Made by a program: the position numbers and the translations under genes. This document shows, in pieces, positions 1-9,068 of a DNA stretch of 64,000 bases. Each line of letters begins with the position of its first letter. The first letter of the stretch is position 1. Source of the DNA: Gibbsiella quercinecans (lineage in GTDB: Bacteria; Pseudomonadota; Gammaproteobacteria; Enterobacterales; Enterobacteriaceae); the NCBI RefSeq assembly GCF_002291425.1, contig NZ_CP014136.1, positions 3,410,001 to 3,474,000 on the forward strand, read 5' to 3'. The notes beneath the pieces are model-generated. The model was not told the DNA's origin. It worked only from the letters and a program-made list of their open reading frames with translations, and searched no databases.

Positions 1-333
1 CGGGAAGGAATACCCCGGGCAATCGGGGCGATCCGGCAGTTGCAGGTTGGCCTGAATCACGTAACGGCTACCGGCGGCGAACTTGTGCTGCCATTTTTTG
101 CCGACGCGCAGGATCTCGCCGCAGAACTCATGGCCAATAATGATCGGGTTTTCCGCCACGTTATTCGGTACCTTTTTATGGTCGGCACCCTGGTTGGCTT
201 CTTTCCAGGAGGAAAGGCAGATGCTGTCGGTCATTACCGTTGCCAGGATTTCATCCTCCGCCATGTCCGGCAGTGCAAACTGCTCAAGGCGCAGATCGTT
301 TTTGCCATACAGGCGTAATGCGGTTGTTTTCAT
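1..333 (-). CDS. sorE: L-sorbose 1-phosphate reductase, N-terminal part (cut by window edge)
   Basis: The first 111 codons of a zinc-type medium-chain dehydrogenase are present; the rest lies beyond position 1. The N-terminus (MKTTALRLYGKNDLRLEQF) and the segment IIIGHEFCGEIL, with the His-Glu pair typical of the catalytic zinc site, match SorE of the Klebsiella sorbose operon as I remember it. SorE reduces L-sorbose 1-phosphate, the PTS product, to glucitol 6-phosphate, which SorD then oxidises to fructose 6-phosphate. It is the last gene of the sor operon, starting 28 bp after sorM. Only the N-terminal part can be judged, so an intact C-terminus is not shown. Confidence 0.88.
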   Translation of the reverse strand, partial: MKTTALRLYGKNDLRLEQFALPDMAEDEILATVMTDSICLSSWKEANQGADHKKVPNNVAENPIIIGHEFCGEILRVGKKWQHKFAAGSRYVIQANLQLPDRPDCPGYSFP

Positions 334-361
334 AGGGCCCTCTGTATTGTCAGGTAGAAAA

Positions 362-1192
362 TCAGGAAAGAATGCCGAACCCGTAGCCGAAGATGCCCAG
401 CCCAAACAGGGAGAAGATCAGCCAGATCGGGTTTATCTTGCGTTTGAGCAGGCGCATCATCAGCAGCGTGAGCGCCAGCGCCAGCAGGCCGGGGCAGAGT
501 TGATCGAGGATGTTTTGCACCGTCATCACCACCGGTTCGCCCTGCGGGCCGGGGGTTTGCGAGACCACCAGCGGCACGTTGATGCTGGTCCACTTGGTGA
601 CCAACACCCCCATAATGAACAGCCCGAGGATCGAAGCGCCTTCGGTCAGTTTCTGCAGCAGGTTGCCCGCCATGTCCTTGACGATATCCACGCCCTTGCG
701 GAAGCCGTACTGCAACCCGAACCACTTCAGCGCCAGCCGCACCAGGTTGAAGCAGAAAAAGAACAAAATCGGGCCCATCACATTGCCGCTTAGCGCCAGC
801 GAAGCGCCCAGCGCGGCGGTGATCGGGCGCAGCGTGCCCCAGATCAGCGGATCGCCCACGCCGGCCAGCGGGCCCATCAGGCCGACCTTCAGGCTGTTGA
901 TGGCGCCTTCGTCAATGTCGGCGCCATTGGCGCGCGACTCTTCCATCGCGGCGGTGACGCCCAGCACCGGGCCGACCACCGCCGGGGTGGTGTTGAAGAA
1001 CACCAGATGGCGTTTCATCGCCGCGATCTGATCTTCTTTCAACGGGTACAGCCGTTTGATCGCCGGGATCATGTCGTAGCAGAAACCCAGGCCGTGGATC
1101 CGTTCATAGTTGAATGACGCCTGCTGCAGGTTCGAACGCAGAAACATGCGGAACAGATCGGATTTGGTCAGGCGTTTTGGGGAATGGTTCAT
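362..1192 (-). CDS. sorM: PTS sorbose transporter subunit IID
   Basis: This is a 276-residue mannose-family EIID membrane subunit. The soluble N-terminal part holds the family segment FLRSNLQQASFNYERIHGLG. A Gly/Pro-rich middle (GLMGPLAGVGDPLIWGTLRP) is the conserved IID signature, and the C-terminus is hydrophobic. With SorA it forms the membrane channel that carries L-sorbose in while SorB phosphorylates it at C1. The start is ATG with AGGAG about 8 bases upstream. It begins 10 bp after sorA ends and is followed by sorE. The length is normal for EIID. Confidence 0.93.
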   Translation of the reverse strand: MNHSPKRLTKSDLFRMFLRSNLQQASFNYERIHGLGFCYDMIPAIKRLYPLKEDQIAAMKRHLVFFNTTPAVVGPVLGVTAAMEESRANGADIDEGAINSLKVGLMGPLAGVGDPLIWGTLRPITAALGASLALSGNVMGPILFFFCFNLVRLALKWFGLQYGFRKGVDIVKDMAGNLLQKLTEGASILGLFIMGVLVTKWTSINVPLVVSQTPGPQGEPVVMTVQNILDQLCPGLLALALTLLMMRLLKRKINPIWLIFSLFGLGIFGYGFGILS

Positions 1193-1202
1193 GGCGATGC
1201 TC

Positions 1203-2000
1203 CTAGTCTTCCAACTCGTCGATGCGTTGGCTATTGCCGCGGGCGGCAGCGTTGTTCGATTGGTGGTAGTTCGGGTTCAGCTGGATATAAATCAGCGCGA
1301 TAATCAGGCCGATGCCGCCAAAGGCTAACAGGCTGAAGTTGAGGTAGCCGCCGACCAGAAACCCGAGGAAGAAGAACGACATCAGATACTTAACGCCCAT
1401 CATGTTGAGCACCATGGCGTAGCCGACCACCACGATAAAGCCCCCGGCGATCTGCAAACCGCGCGTGACCACTTCCGGGATGGCGTTCAACATTTGGCTG
1501 ACAGTGTCGGCGCTGACGAACATCGCCACCAATAGCACCGGAATCGCCACCCGCAGCGCTTGTACCCCAAGGGCAGAGACGTGCAGTAGGTCAACCAGGC
1601 CGAAGTTGGCTTTTTCCGCCGCCTTGTCGGCGGCGTGCTGGAATACCACGGTAATGGTGCGGGCGAAGACGGTGAGCACCTGGCCGGCGGCGGCGACCGG
1701 CAGTGCGATGGCGATGCCAGTGGGAATGCTTTGCTGGCCGACAATCACCAGAATGGTGGAGATGATGCTGGCGAGCGCCGAATCGGGCGACTGCGCGGCG
1801 CCTATATTCATCCAGCCCAGGGCGATCAGCTCCAGCGTACCGCCTAAAATCACGCCGGAAGTCATATCGCCCAGAATCAGACCGGTGATGGTGCAGGCAA
1901 TCAGCGGGCGGTGCGTTTGGAACTCATCGAGCACGCTGCCCATGCCGGCAATACAGGCAAAGAGAAATATAAAGATGATTTGTAGGATACTTATTTCCAT
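1203..2000 (-). CDS. sorA: PTS sorbose transporter subunit IIC
   Basis: This is a 265-residue polytopic protein of the mannose-family EIIC group (MEISILQIIFIFLFACIAG at the start; many hydrophobic segments; GLILGDMTSGVILGGTLE is the typical IIC loop). It pairs with SorM to move L-sorbose across the inner membrane. I place the start at the ATG at 2000 rather than at upstream in-frame codons, because family members begin at this residue. It follows sorB after a gap of 96 bp, the widest in the structural part of the operon, which may hold a processing or pausing site. Confidence 0.93.
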   Translation of the reverse strand: MEISILQIIFIFLFACIAGMGSVLDEFQTHRPLIACTITGLILGDMTSGVILGGTLELIALGWMNIGAAQSPDSALASIISTILVIVGQQSIPTGIAIALPVAAAGQVLTVFARTITVVFQHAADKAAEKANFGLVDLLHVSALGVQALRVAIPVLLVAMFVSADTVSQMLNAIPEVVTRGLQIAGGFIVVVGYAMVLNMMGVKYLMSFFFLGFLVGGYLNFSLLAFGGIGLIIALIYIQLNPNYHQSNNAAARGNSQRIDELED

Positions 2001-2096
2001 GATGGTGCGCCTTACGTTTTTTGTGTAAAACAACCCCATGTTTCATGCGGGGCATGAAATGCGATTAATGATTAAATAAAATGACTATTTGTTTTT

Positions 2097-2588
2097 TTAA
2101 CTGAACTCAACGGCATTAATTTTGCTGATAAAATCTATTTTCGGATCGGAGATCACCACGCGCAGATCCAATTCCACACCGGCGGCGGCCAACTGTTGAA
2201 AGGCCTCTATGTCTTGCTTGTCCAGCGAAACGGCTTTGGTGACCTGCGTTTTTCCAATACGGTACGCCATGCCGCCAATATTAATTTTCTTTATCTCGAC
2301 ACCGGCGTTAACCATACGCAGTACATCAGTCGGATTGGTGAATAAATAAAAAACCTTATCGTTGGCGTATTTTTCGTTATTGTGAACCGCAACGGCTTTT
2401 TCAATATTAACAATATTGACTTTTATTCCCGGCGGCGCGGCCTGTTTTAATAATGTTTTACGCAGTTCGTCGTTATAAACATCGTCATTGCAAATAATGA
2501 TGCGATCGGCTCTGGCCTCTTTGGCCCAGACCGTGCTGACCTGGCCGTGGATCAGGCGATCGTCGATTCTGGCTAAGTTAATGATCAT
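2097..2588 (-). CDS. sorB: PTS sorbose transporter subunit IIB
   Basis: This is a 163-residue cytoplasmic EIIB of the mannose/sorbose family. The motif ARIDDRLIHGQV contains the phosphoryl-accepting histidine (His14). The protein takes phosphate from SorF and passes it to sorbose bound by SorA/SorM. Its ATG overlaps the TGA of sorF in an ATGA arrangement, which suggests translational coupling. The base composition is more AT-rich than sorF or sorD. The start at 2588 fits the family N-terminus; an upstream extension of the frame reads through sorF and is not used. Confidence 0.93.
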   Translation of the reverse strand: MIINLARIDDRLIHGQVSTVWAKEARADRIIICNDDVYNDELRKTLLKQAAPPGIKVNIVNIEKAVAVHNNEKYANDKVFYLFTNPTDVLRMVNAGVEIKKINIGGMAYRIGKTQVTKAVSLDKQDIEAFQQLAAAGVELDLRVVISDPKIDFISKINAVEFS

Positions 2589-3013
2589 AAGAAATCCGCC
2601 TCTTCTTGTTCCAGGTTCTGTTGCAGGGCGCGCAGAGAGCACACGCTGGCTTTACCCACCTCAAGCAAATGGGCGGCAAGCTGTGTGGCGCTCATGTCAT
2701 GCTGGTTATCGGCAATTTCCAGGCACAGCGGTAATGAAATACCGGTCACCACCTCCAGCGTGGGATCTTGCTGGGCCAGCGCCGCTGCGGCGTTATAGGG
2801 GCTGCCGCCGAACAGATCGACCGCAATAAGCCAGGGCTGCGGTGGCAATTGCGCTATACAGTGCTGCATAGCGTGCACGATATCTTCGGCGTTTTGCCCC
2901 TGGCGGAAGGCCAGCGGGTAGATAGGGCCGGTGGCGCCGTAAACCATCTGTACCGAATCGAGCAGCGCTGCGGAAAGTTCGCCGTGGGCGCACAGGATGA
3001 TGGGGGTTGGCAT
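2585..3013 (-). CDS. sorF: PTS sorbose transporter subunit IIA
   Basis: This is a 142-residue mannose-type EIIA. The N-terminus MPTPIILCAHGELSAALL carries the active-site histidine (His10) that accepts phosphate from HPr. The segment DLFGGSPYNAAA is the other conserved feature of this fold. SorF and SorB are separate polypeptides, as in the Klebsiella sor system and unlike the fused ManX. It overlaps sorB by 4 bp and starts about 10 bp after sorD ends. An upstream in-frame extension to 3049 would overlap sorD and lacks family similarity. Confidence 0.92.
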   Translation of the reverse strand: MPTPIILCAHGELSAALLDSVQMVYGATGPIYPLAFRQGQNAEDIVHAMQHCIAQLPPQPWLIAVDLFGGSPYNAAAALAQQDPTLEVVTGISLPLCLEIADNQHDMSATQLAAHLLEVGKASVCSLRALQQNLEQEEADFL

Positions 3014-3023
3014 CGCTATCCTC

Positions 3024-3830
3024 CTAGCCGCGCGTCTTGCCGCCGGCAATGTTGTAGGTGACGCCGGTGATATAGCTGGCGCGTTCGGAAAGCAGATAGG
3101 TGACGAAATCGGCGATTTCGCTCAGCCGGCCGACGCGCCCCAACGGGATGGCGTTTTTGCTGTAGCCGGCGCGCAGTTGTTCAACGCTGATATTGCGGGT
3201 GTAGGCCAGCGCCTGTTCGTAATCCAGCGTGCGCAGGCCGGTTTTTTCCAGGATGCCCGGCGCCACCCCCACCACGCGGATGCCGTACTTACCCAGCTCT
3301 TTCGCCCATGAGCGGGTGAAGCTGTACATGGCGGCTTTGGTGGCGGCATAGCAGCTTTGCCCTTCGGAGCCTTCCAGCCCGCTTTCCGAGGCGATATTGA
3401 CGATCACGCCGCTACCTTGCTTCACCATCGTTTTCGCCACCGCCTGTGAGGCCAGATAAACGCCTTTCTGGTTCACCCCGGTCATTTTTTCGAAGGCGTC
3501 GTCATTGAGTTCGTAGTCGCTGTTTTCCTGGGCGGGATCGACCAGCAGGCGCGGCAGGTTGATGCCGGCGTTGTTGACCAGCGCGTCAATACGGCCGTGA
3601 GTAACCAGCGTTTGGTCGACCAGGTTCGCCACGCTGTGGCGATCGGCGATATTGGTTTGAACAAACCGCAACTGCGGGTGCGGCGCGAATTCTTCCTGGC
3701 TGTGATTAACATCGGCCAATTGCACCCGTGCGCCGTTAGCCAGTAATTCTTCAACAATCGCCTTGCCGATGCCGGAAGCGCCGCCGGTGACGATAATCAC
3801 CTTGTCTTTGATATTTAACCAGTCGTGCAT
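3024..3830 (-). CDS. sorD: sorbitol-6-phosphate 2-dehydrogenase
   Basis: This is a 268-residue short-chain dehydrogenase. The N-terminal TGGASGIG is the NAD-binding glycine motif, NNAG follows at the expected distance, and SCYAATKAA contains the YxxxK catalytic pair preceded by the serine region (ASESGLEGS). It oxidises D-glucitol 6-phosphate, made by SorE, to fructose 6-phosphate for glycolysis. The ATG at 3830 is preceded by GGAGAA; an ATG at 3842 is possible but adds residues not usual in the family. It is the first structural gene after sorC. Confidence 0.93.
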   Translation of the reverse strand: MHDWLNIKDKVIIVTGGASGIGKAIVEELLANGARVQLADVNHSQEEFAPHPQLRFVQTNIADRHSVANLVDQTLVTHGRIDALVNNAGINLPRLLVDPAQENSDYELNDDAFEKMTGVNQKGVYLASQAVAKTMVKQGSGVIVNIASESGLEGSEGQSCYAATKAAMYSFTRSWAKELGKYGIRVVGVAPGILEKTGLRTLDYEQALAYTRNISVEQLRAGYSKNAIPLGRVGRLSEIADFVTYLLSERASYITGVTYNIAGGKTRG

Positions 3831-3916
3831 AGTGTTCTCCATCGCGGATATTTATTTTGGGCAAAAGGGGACCGTCAGCGGTGTATTACCGCTTTGTGGT
3901 TTTTACCGTCTGTTAC

Positions 3917-4876
3917 TTATTCATTAATGGTTAATAGTTTTTCTGCTGTCTCCTTGGTTGTCACCAGGCAATTAATATAGCCACCGCGCAGTGCGCCGAT
4001 AATACCGGATAATTTTTCATAGGAATGCGCCACGCCAATGGCGTAATTGGCACGCTTGATTTTATCCAGTGTGATATTGATGGTTTTTTCTGAAAGATAG
4101 GTATCAATACGCTTGCCGGCGGCATCGTAAAAGCGTGAGCAAATATCGCCGGCCACCGCCGCGCTATTAAAATGCGCGATGGCGTCATTGCCGTAAAAGG
4201 CGCGCCAGGTGGACTGGCCGGTGATATTTGGCGAGCCGATGCCGAACACGGCAATATCAAGCCGATCCCAATATTCAGCGATGGTACGGTAATGCTGCGA
4301 TTCCATAATGCCGTCGCGGATCAACTTTTGTTCAAGAATGGCAGGGAAATCAATCAGTTTAGACTCCGCCCGCATTTTTACCGCCGCGCTGTAGACAATG
4401 GTGTTGACGTGGTAGCGGCTTTCCAGCTTGCCGGAAGGCCCGCCGACCATCGGCACGCAGATAGCGCTTTTCTTACCGCAGCCATCAGCCATATGCTCCA
4501 CGGTGGCCGCCAGCGCGCTGCCCCACGAGAAGCCGATAACATCACGATCCTCAATGATATTATTGAGAAAGTTGGCGCACAGCAGGCCGATGCTGTCGAG
4601 TTTCTCCTGCGGCGATTGCTCTGCGCCCACCGGGGAAACAATCGCCTCCTTCAGGCCGTAACGCTGTTTTAAGCGTTGTTCCAGTTGCAGGGTTTCATGG
4701 TACTGGTAATTGATGGCGATCGTCACAATGCCCTGATCGCGGATCTTTTTCAGCATCCTGCTGATGGTGGTGCGGTAAATCCCCAGCGATTTCGCGATCT
4801 GCGCCTGCGTCAGATCCTGCTCATAATACATTTGGGCAACTTTTATCAACAGGCGCAGATCGTTATTGCTTTCCAT
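3917..4876 (-). CDS. sorC: sor operon transcriptional regulator
   Basis: This is a 319-residue SorC/DeoR-type regulator. An N-terminal helix-turn-helix (about residues 20-45, LTQAQIAKSLGIYRTTISRM) is followed by a sugar-phosphate-binding domain resembling the ISOCOT fold (GFSWGSALAATVEHM). In Klebsiella SorC is both repressor and L-sorbose-dependent activator of its own operon. Here too it is the first gene of the run, with 86 bp between it and sorD. The palindromes at 4894-5181 are the likely operators. The length and domain order are normal. Confidence 0.93.
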   Translation of the reverse strand: MESNNDLRLLIKVAQMYYEQDLTQAQIAKSLGIYRTTISRMLKKIRDQGIVTIAINYQYHETLQLEQRLKQRYGLKEAIVSPVGAEQSPQEKLDSIGLLCANFLNNIIEDRDVIGFSWGSALAATVEHMADGCGKKSAICVPMVGGPSGKLESRYHVNTIVYSAAVKMRAESKLIDFPAILEQKLIRDGIMESQHYRTIAEYWDRLDIAVFGIGSPNITGQSTWRAFYGNDAIAHFNSAAVAGDICSRFYDAAGKRIDTYLSEKTINITLDKIKRANYAIGVAHSYEKLSGIIGALRGGYINCLVTTKETAEKLLTINE

Positions 4877-4893
4877 ATATTACCCCGGATTAA

Positions 4894-4911
4894 TTTGCAC
4901 AAATGTGCAAA
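4894..4911. promoter_or_regulatory. SorC-type operator, copy 1
   Basis: TTTGCACAAATGTGCAAA is a near-perfect inverted repeat with 8-base arms and a 2-base centre, 18-35 bp before the sorC start codon. Its core GCACAAATGTGC recurs at 5167-5178, and a variant occurs at 5037-5054. Position and repetition point to autoregulation by SorC; binding itself is inferred. Confidence 0.65.
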
Positions 4912-5036
4912 TGGCGTTAGGCTGTTTCTGATTTGATATAAGCATTTCCCTCCGGCAGTGTCAAAACAGCGCACGCGAATATTTATCCATTTCCCGGCAT
5001 TAACTTTCTATAAAATAAAAAAATACAGAATGAAAT

Positions 5037-5054
5037 AATGCACTAATGTGCATT
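5037..5054. promoter_or_regulatory. SorC-type operator, copy 2
   Basis: AATGCACTAATGTGCATT has perfect 7-base arms around TAAT. It shares the GCAC...GTGC half-sites with the copies at 4894 and 5164 and lies about 160 bp upstream of sorC, in an AT-rich stretch that would suit a promoter. Confidence 0.6.
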
Positions 5055-5163
5055 TTCATCTATTTGGTTGATCGCACTTACTTTTGTGGCAGAGGGAAAG
5101 GCGTGCACGTGTGAGCGAAAATCGGCGATGCATCACAGTTTTATTTTGGCAGGGAATAATGAA

Positions 5164-5181
5164 ATGGCACAAATGTGCATT
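5164..5181. promoter_or_regulatory. SorC-type operator, copy 3 (distal)
   Basis: The segment ATGGCACAAATGTGCATT contains the same 12-base core GCACAAATGTGC as copy 1. It lies about 290 bp upstream of sorC and only about 45 bp from the 3' end of scrR. The distance from copies 1 and 2 would allow looping. The GC-rich inverted segment at about 5195-5225, just after the scrR stop on the minus strand, may fold as a hairpin ending the scr transcript, but it has no T run. Confidence 0.5.
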
Positions 5182-5226
5182 ATTGGCTGGCGCTGCGCCA
5201 GGCCCGGGCGGGCCCGGCGGGCGGCA

Positions 5227-6264
5227 TCAGGCGTTCAGTGCCTGTGAGCCGGGGTGGCGCCAGTGGATGGTGCCGGGCAGGTAAAGGCTGCGGTTGGCCG
5301 GCTCACGCTCGTCAATCAGCGCGGTGACCATGTCAAAGCTGAACTGCGCCAGGCCCTGGCAATCTTGGGCAATGGTGTCTATTTTCAGCGTCATGCAGTC
5401 AAACAGGTAATGGTCGTCAAAGCTGCACAGGTGGATGTCGCTTTCCATCAGCGAATGCTGCGTCAGGTAGCGCAACACCCCTTCCAGGATGCCGCAGGCG
5501 GCGGTGAACACCGCCTTGGGCGGCCGGCCAAGCTGGGCGCACAGCTGCGCAAACATCTCGTAGCCGGCGCTGGGGTGATAGTGCCCGTTGATGATCCACT
5601 CGGGTTTGCATGCCACGCCGGCGCGTTCAAGGCCAAGCTGGAAGCCGGCCAGGCGATCGCGGGTGGGGGAAATCCGCGGCTGCCCGCCGAGGAAATAGAA
5701 CTCATCCGGGTGCTGGCGGGCGACGTTTTCCGCCAGAGTGGCGGTTGCGGATACCGAATCGGTGATCACCAGCGGCAGATCTGAATTGGCGATCAGGCGG
5801 TCCATCTGCACCACCGGCAGTCGGGCGTTGATCTTCTGGTATTCGGTGTCGTTCAGTTGGCTGGAGGCGACGATCAGCCCGTCGACCTGCCGTTGCACCA
5901 GGCTGTTAACCGCCATCATTTCCTGGCTGGGGTTTTCATCGGTGCAGGCGATCAGCAGTTGCAGGCCTGCTTCGCGGCACAGGGTTTCCAGCTCGCGAGA
6001 GATAACGGCAAAACCATAGTTGGTCACTTCCGGCACCACCAGCCCCAGGGTATGGCTGCGGCTAGAGCGCAGCGAGCGGGCATGGAAACTGGGTTGGTAG
6101 TGGTGCTCATTGGCTAACGCCATAATGCGATCGCGGGTCTCATCCGAAACGCGATATTCCTTGCTGCGGCCGTTGAGCACCAGGCTGGCGGTCGACTTCG
6201 ACACGCCAGCCAAGGCTGCGATATCACTGATGGTAATGCGTTTATTTTTTTTCACTGACAGCAT
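5227..6264 (-). CDS. scrR: sucrose operon repressor, LacI family
   Basis: This is a 345-residue LacI/GalR regulator. The N-terminal helix-turn-helix ([20 protein letters not shown]) with the hinge region is followed by a periplasmic-binding-protein-like effector domain. Similarity to ScrR, which responds to fructose or fructose 1-phosphate, together with its place as the last gene of the scr set identify it. It starts 21 bp after scrB ends. The likely targets are the two operator-like sites before scrA (9324) and scrK (10545). The closely related Cra has a similar fold, but the context favours ScrR. Confidence 0.9.
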   Translation of the reverse strand: MLSVKKNKRITISDIAALAGVSKSTASLVLNGRSKEYRVSDETRDRIMALANEHHYQPSFHARSLRSSRSHTLGLVVPEVTNYGFAVISRELETLCREAGLQLLIACTDENPSQEMMAVNSLVQRQVDGLIVASSQLNDTEYQKINARLPVVQMDRLIANSDLPLVITDSVSATATLAENVARQHPDEFYFLGGQPRISPTRDRLAGFQLGLERAGVACKPEWIINGHYHPSAGYEMFAQLCAQLGRPPKAVFTAACGILEGVLRYLTQHSLMESDIHLCSFDDHYLFDCMTLKIDTIAQDCQGLAQFSFDMVTALIDEREPANRSLYLPGTIHWRHPGSQALNA

Positions 6265-6285
6265 CTGAATTCGTCACAGGGTGAC

Positions 6286-7695
6286 TCATTCTAGCATGCA
6301 TGACGCCATCGGCCAGTGTTGTAACGTGACTGTAGCATCTCCGGCCAATGCCAACTGCGGCGCTGGCGTTGGGAAGTAACGCGAACTCATCACCGCTTCG
6401 CCGTGGTTAATGAAGATTTCCACGCTGGAACGGTCAAACAGTATCTGCAGGTGCGTCACCTGGCCGCGCCAGTAGCGGTGCTCTGGCTTGCCGCTGTGCA
6501 GGTTGGCGCGCGTGAGCTGCAGGCGTTCGCCGTCCCAGGCCAGAGTCATGCCATCGCCGAAGCGGGCGCTGAACGGGCCGCTTGGGGCCAGTTGCAGCTC
6601 GGCGCTGCCGATCGCCAGCGCCGGGGCGTCGCCGGCTTTGCCTTGCCACTGGGTGAGTTCGCCGCGCAGTTGCTGCAGTTCGCGCGCCGGCCGTTGGTAC
6701 AGCTTCGCGTTGTTCCATGTCAGTTCGCGCGGGCAGGTCATGGTGTGGATCCAGCCGTAGCCCACCGTCGGATGGTCGTCTTCATCCTGTTCCGGCACGC
6801 CCATCCAACCGATTAACAGGCGGCGGCCGTCTTCGGCCAGGGTTGTTTGCGGCGCGTAGAACTCAAACCCGGCGTCCAGCTCATGGAAAGCGCCATGGGC
6901 AAAACGCGCGGCCTGATAATCCAGGCTGCCGCTAAAATACCCGGCCTGATAAACGTTAAGGTAGCATTCCTCTTGCGCCGCCAGCCCCTGCGGGCAGCAG
7001 ATCAGCACGTCCTGGCCATCAACGTTGAACAGATCTGGGCATTCCCACATGTAGCCGAAATCGCCTAGGCCGTTGAGCCGCGAACCGGCGATTTCGCCCA
7101 GCAGTTGCCAGGCGCGCAGATCGTCGGAGCGCAGCAGCAGCACTTTGCCCTGATCTTGCAAATCGCGTGCGCCCAGCACCATGTACCAACTGCCTTGGTG
7201 GCGCCAGACTTTGGGATCGCGCACGTGGCCGCTGTAGCCTTCCGGCAGCGGCAACACCGGGCCGAGTTTGTCATACTCGCCCAGTTCGCCTTCCCGTGCC
7301 AAGCACTGGTAGGCGGTGCGGGAGCCGTCCGGGAACTTTACGTTGCCGGTATACACCAGCACGATGGCGCCGTCTTGCGCCACCGCGGAGCCGGAATAGC
7401 AGCCGTGGCTGTCATAACAGTTGCCGGGCAGCAGCGCCACCGGCTGGTGCTGCCAGTGCACCAGATCGCGCGATTGCCAGTGGCCCCAGCACTTGCGGGT
7501 GTGATCGCAGGCCAAGGGGTTCCACTGGTAAAACAGGTGAAAGGTGCCGTTATGCTGGATAAAACCGTTGGGATCGTTCAGCAAACCCACGCTTGGCGCC
7601 AGGTGCCAGGCCGGGCGGTGCGGATCGCTTGCGGCACGTTGCTGGCCATTCATCAGGGCCAGCGCCGCCTGTTTCATCAAGCTCAATTCTTCCAT
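6286..7695 (-). CDS. scrB: sucrose-6-phosphate hydrolase
   Basis: This is a 469-residue glycoside hydrolase family 32 enzyme. Three family motifs are visible in order: LNDPNG with the nucleophilic Asp, VRDPK, and WECPD with the acid/base Glu. It splits sucrose 6-phosphate, delivered by ScrA, into glucose 6-phosphate and fructose in the cytoplasm; no signal peptide is seen. A C-terminal beta-sandwich domain is present. The start codon overlaps the scrA stop (TAATG), so translation is probably coupled. Confidence 0.95.
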   Translation of the reverse strand: MEELSLMKQAALALMNGQQRAASDPHRPAWHLAPSVGLLNDPNGFIQHNGTFHLFYQWNPLACDHTRKCWGHWQSRDLVHWQHQPVALLPGNCYDSHGCYSGSAVAQDGAIVLVYTGNVKFPDGSRTAYQCLAREGELGEYDKLGPVLPLPEGYSGHVRDPKVWRHQGSWYMVLGARDLQDQGKVLLLRSDDLRAWQLLGEIAGSRLNGLGDFGYMWECPDLFNVDGQDVLICCPQGLAAQEECYLNVYQAGYFSGSLDYQAARFAHGAFHELDAGFEFYAPQTTLAEDGRRLLIGWMGVPEQDEDDHPTVGYGWIHTMTCPRELTWNNAKLYQRPARELQQLRGELTQWQGKAGDAPALAIGSAELQLAPSGPFSARFGDGMTLAWDGERLQLTRANLHSGKPEHRYWRGQVTHLQILFDRSSVEIFINHGEAVMSSRYFPTPAPQLALAGDATVTLQHWPMASCMLE

Positions 7696-9068
7696 TATTC
7701 ACTGTCCGCCGTGTTGTATTTCAGCAGCAGGGAAACAATAAAGGCGCTGCCGAAAGCGATAACCAAACCAATAATATAGTTCATCAGTGAGCTGGCTTGC
7801 GCAATCGCCATGCCGGGAACGGCGGTCAGGCCGACGGCGTTCATCCCTACGTGGTTGGCAACCACCCAGGCGCCGCCCAGCGCGCCGCCGATCAGTGCGG
7901 CCACGAACGGTTTCACAAAGCGCAGGTTGATGCCGAACAGCGCCGCTTCGGTCACGCCAAGCATGGCGGAAAACGCAGAAGGCACCACGATAGCCTTAAT
8001 CTTGGCATCTTTGGTTTTGAAATACACGGCCAGGCAAGCGCCGCCCTGTGCGATATTGGCCATGGCCCAGATAGGCAGCAGGAAGTTAACGCCGATATTC
8101 GGGTTGCCCAGCAGGCCGGCTTCAATCGCGTGGAAGCTGTGATGGATACCGGTGATGACGATCACGGAGTACAAACCGCCGAACAGCAGCCCTGCCAGCC
8201 AGCCGGCGTGGGCAATCAGGTTGCTAAGCACGAAGGAGATGCCGTCGCCCAGGGCGCGGCCGGCCGGGCCGATGAACAGCATGGCGATAAAGCCGGAGAT
8301 GATCACCGTCAGGAACGGCGTCAGGATCAGATCGAGCGCGTTCGGGATCACTTTACGCAGCTGTTTTTCCAGCAGGCTCATGAACCATACCGCCAGCAAT
8401 ACCGGGAATACTGTGCCCTGATAGCCGATCATGGCGATATCCAGACCGAAGAAATTCATGGTCGGGTAGCCGCTGGCGATGCCCCAGGCATTGGTCAGCG
8501 CCGGGTGGATCATAATGCCGCCGAGCGTGGCGCCCAGATAAGGGTTACCGCCGAATTCGCGCGCGGCGGTGAAACCGATCAGGATCGGCAGGATGATGAA
8601 CGCCGCAGAGCTGAACATATCCAGCATGATGAACAGGGCGCTGTCGGCATCGGCCCAGCCGTAGGTTTTCACCATACCGAGCAGGCCCATCAGCAGGCCG
8701 GATGCCACAATGGCAGGGATGATCGGCACAAAGATGTTGGAAAGCAGGCGGGCGATGCGTTGCAGCGGGTTCAGTTTTTTCGCGGCGATATTGGCGGCTT
8801 CTGATTTGCTGGATTCGCTGACGCCGGCGGCTTTGATAAATTCCGCATGGACTTTGTTCACCAGCCCCGTGCCGAAGATCACCTGAATTTGCCCGGCGTT
8901 GCTAAAGCAGCCCTTTACGCCTTCCAGTTTACCGATGGCCGCCTTGTCTACTTTGCTGTCGTCGACCAGCACCAGGCGCAAACGGGTTGCGCAGTGTGCC
9001 GCGCTAGCGATGTTATCTTTACCACCGAGCAGTGGTAACAACGCCTTGGCGGTTGCAGTAATATCCAT
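7695..9068 (-). CDS. scrA: PTS sucrose transporter subunit IIBC
   Basis: This is a 457-residue EIIBC. The N-terminal EIIB domain has the phosphocysteine at Cys26 (ASAAHCATRLRLVL), followed by a glucose-superfamily EIIC with about ten membrane spans (residues about 105-450). No EIIA domain is present, so it should use the general glucose EIIA (Crr), as known sucrose systems do. It imports sucrose as sucrose 6-phosphate. It is the first gene of the scrA-scrB-scrR run, with its own operator-bearing 482-bp upstream region. In other enterics scrY precedes it; here that gene is absent. Confidence 0.95.
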   Translation of the reverse strand: MDITATAKALLPLLGGKDNIASAAHCATRLRLVLVDDSKVDKAAIGKLEGVKGCFSNAGQIQVIFGTGLVNKVHAEFIKAAGVSESSKSEAANIAAKKLNPLQRIARLLSNIFVPIIPAIVASGLLMGLLGMVKTYGWADADSALFIMLDMFSSAAFIILPILIGFTAAREFGGNPYLGATLGGIMIHPALTNAWGIASGYPTMNFFGLDIAMIGYQGTVFPVLLAVWFMSLLEKQLRKVIPNALDLILTPFLTVIISGFIAMLFIGPAGRALGDGISFVLSNLIAHAGWLAGLLFGGLYSVIVITGIHHSFHAIEAGLLGNPNIGVNFLLPIWAMANIAQGGACLAVYFKTKDAKIKAIVVPSAFSAMLGVTEAALFGINLRFVKPFVAALIGGALGGAWVVANHVGMNAVGLTAVPGMAIAQASSLMNYIIGLVIAFGSAFIVSLLLKYNTADSE

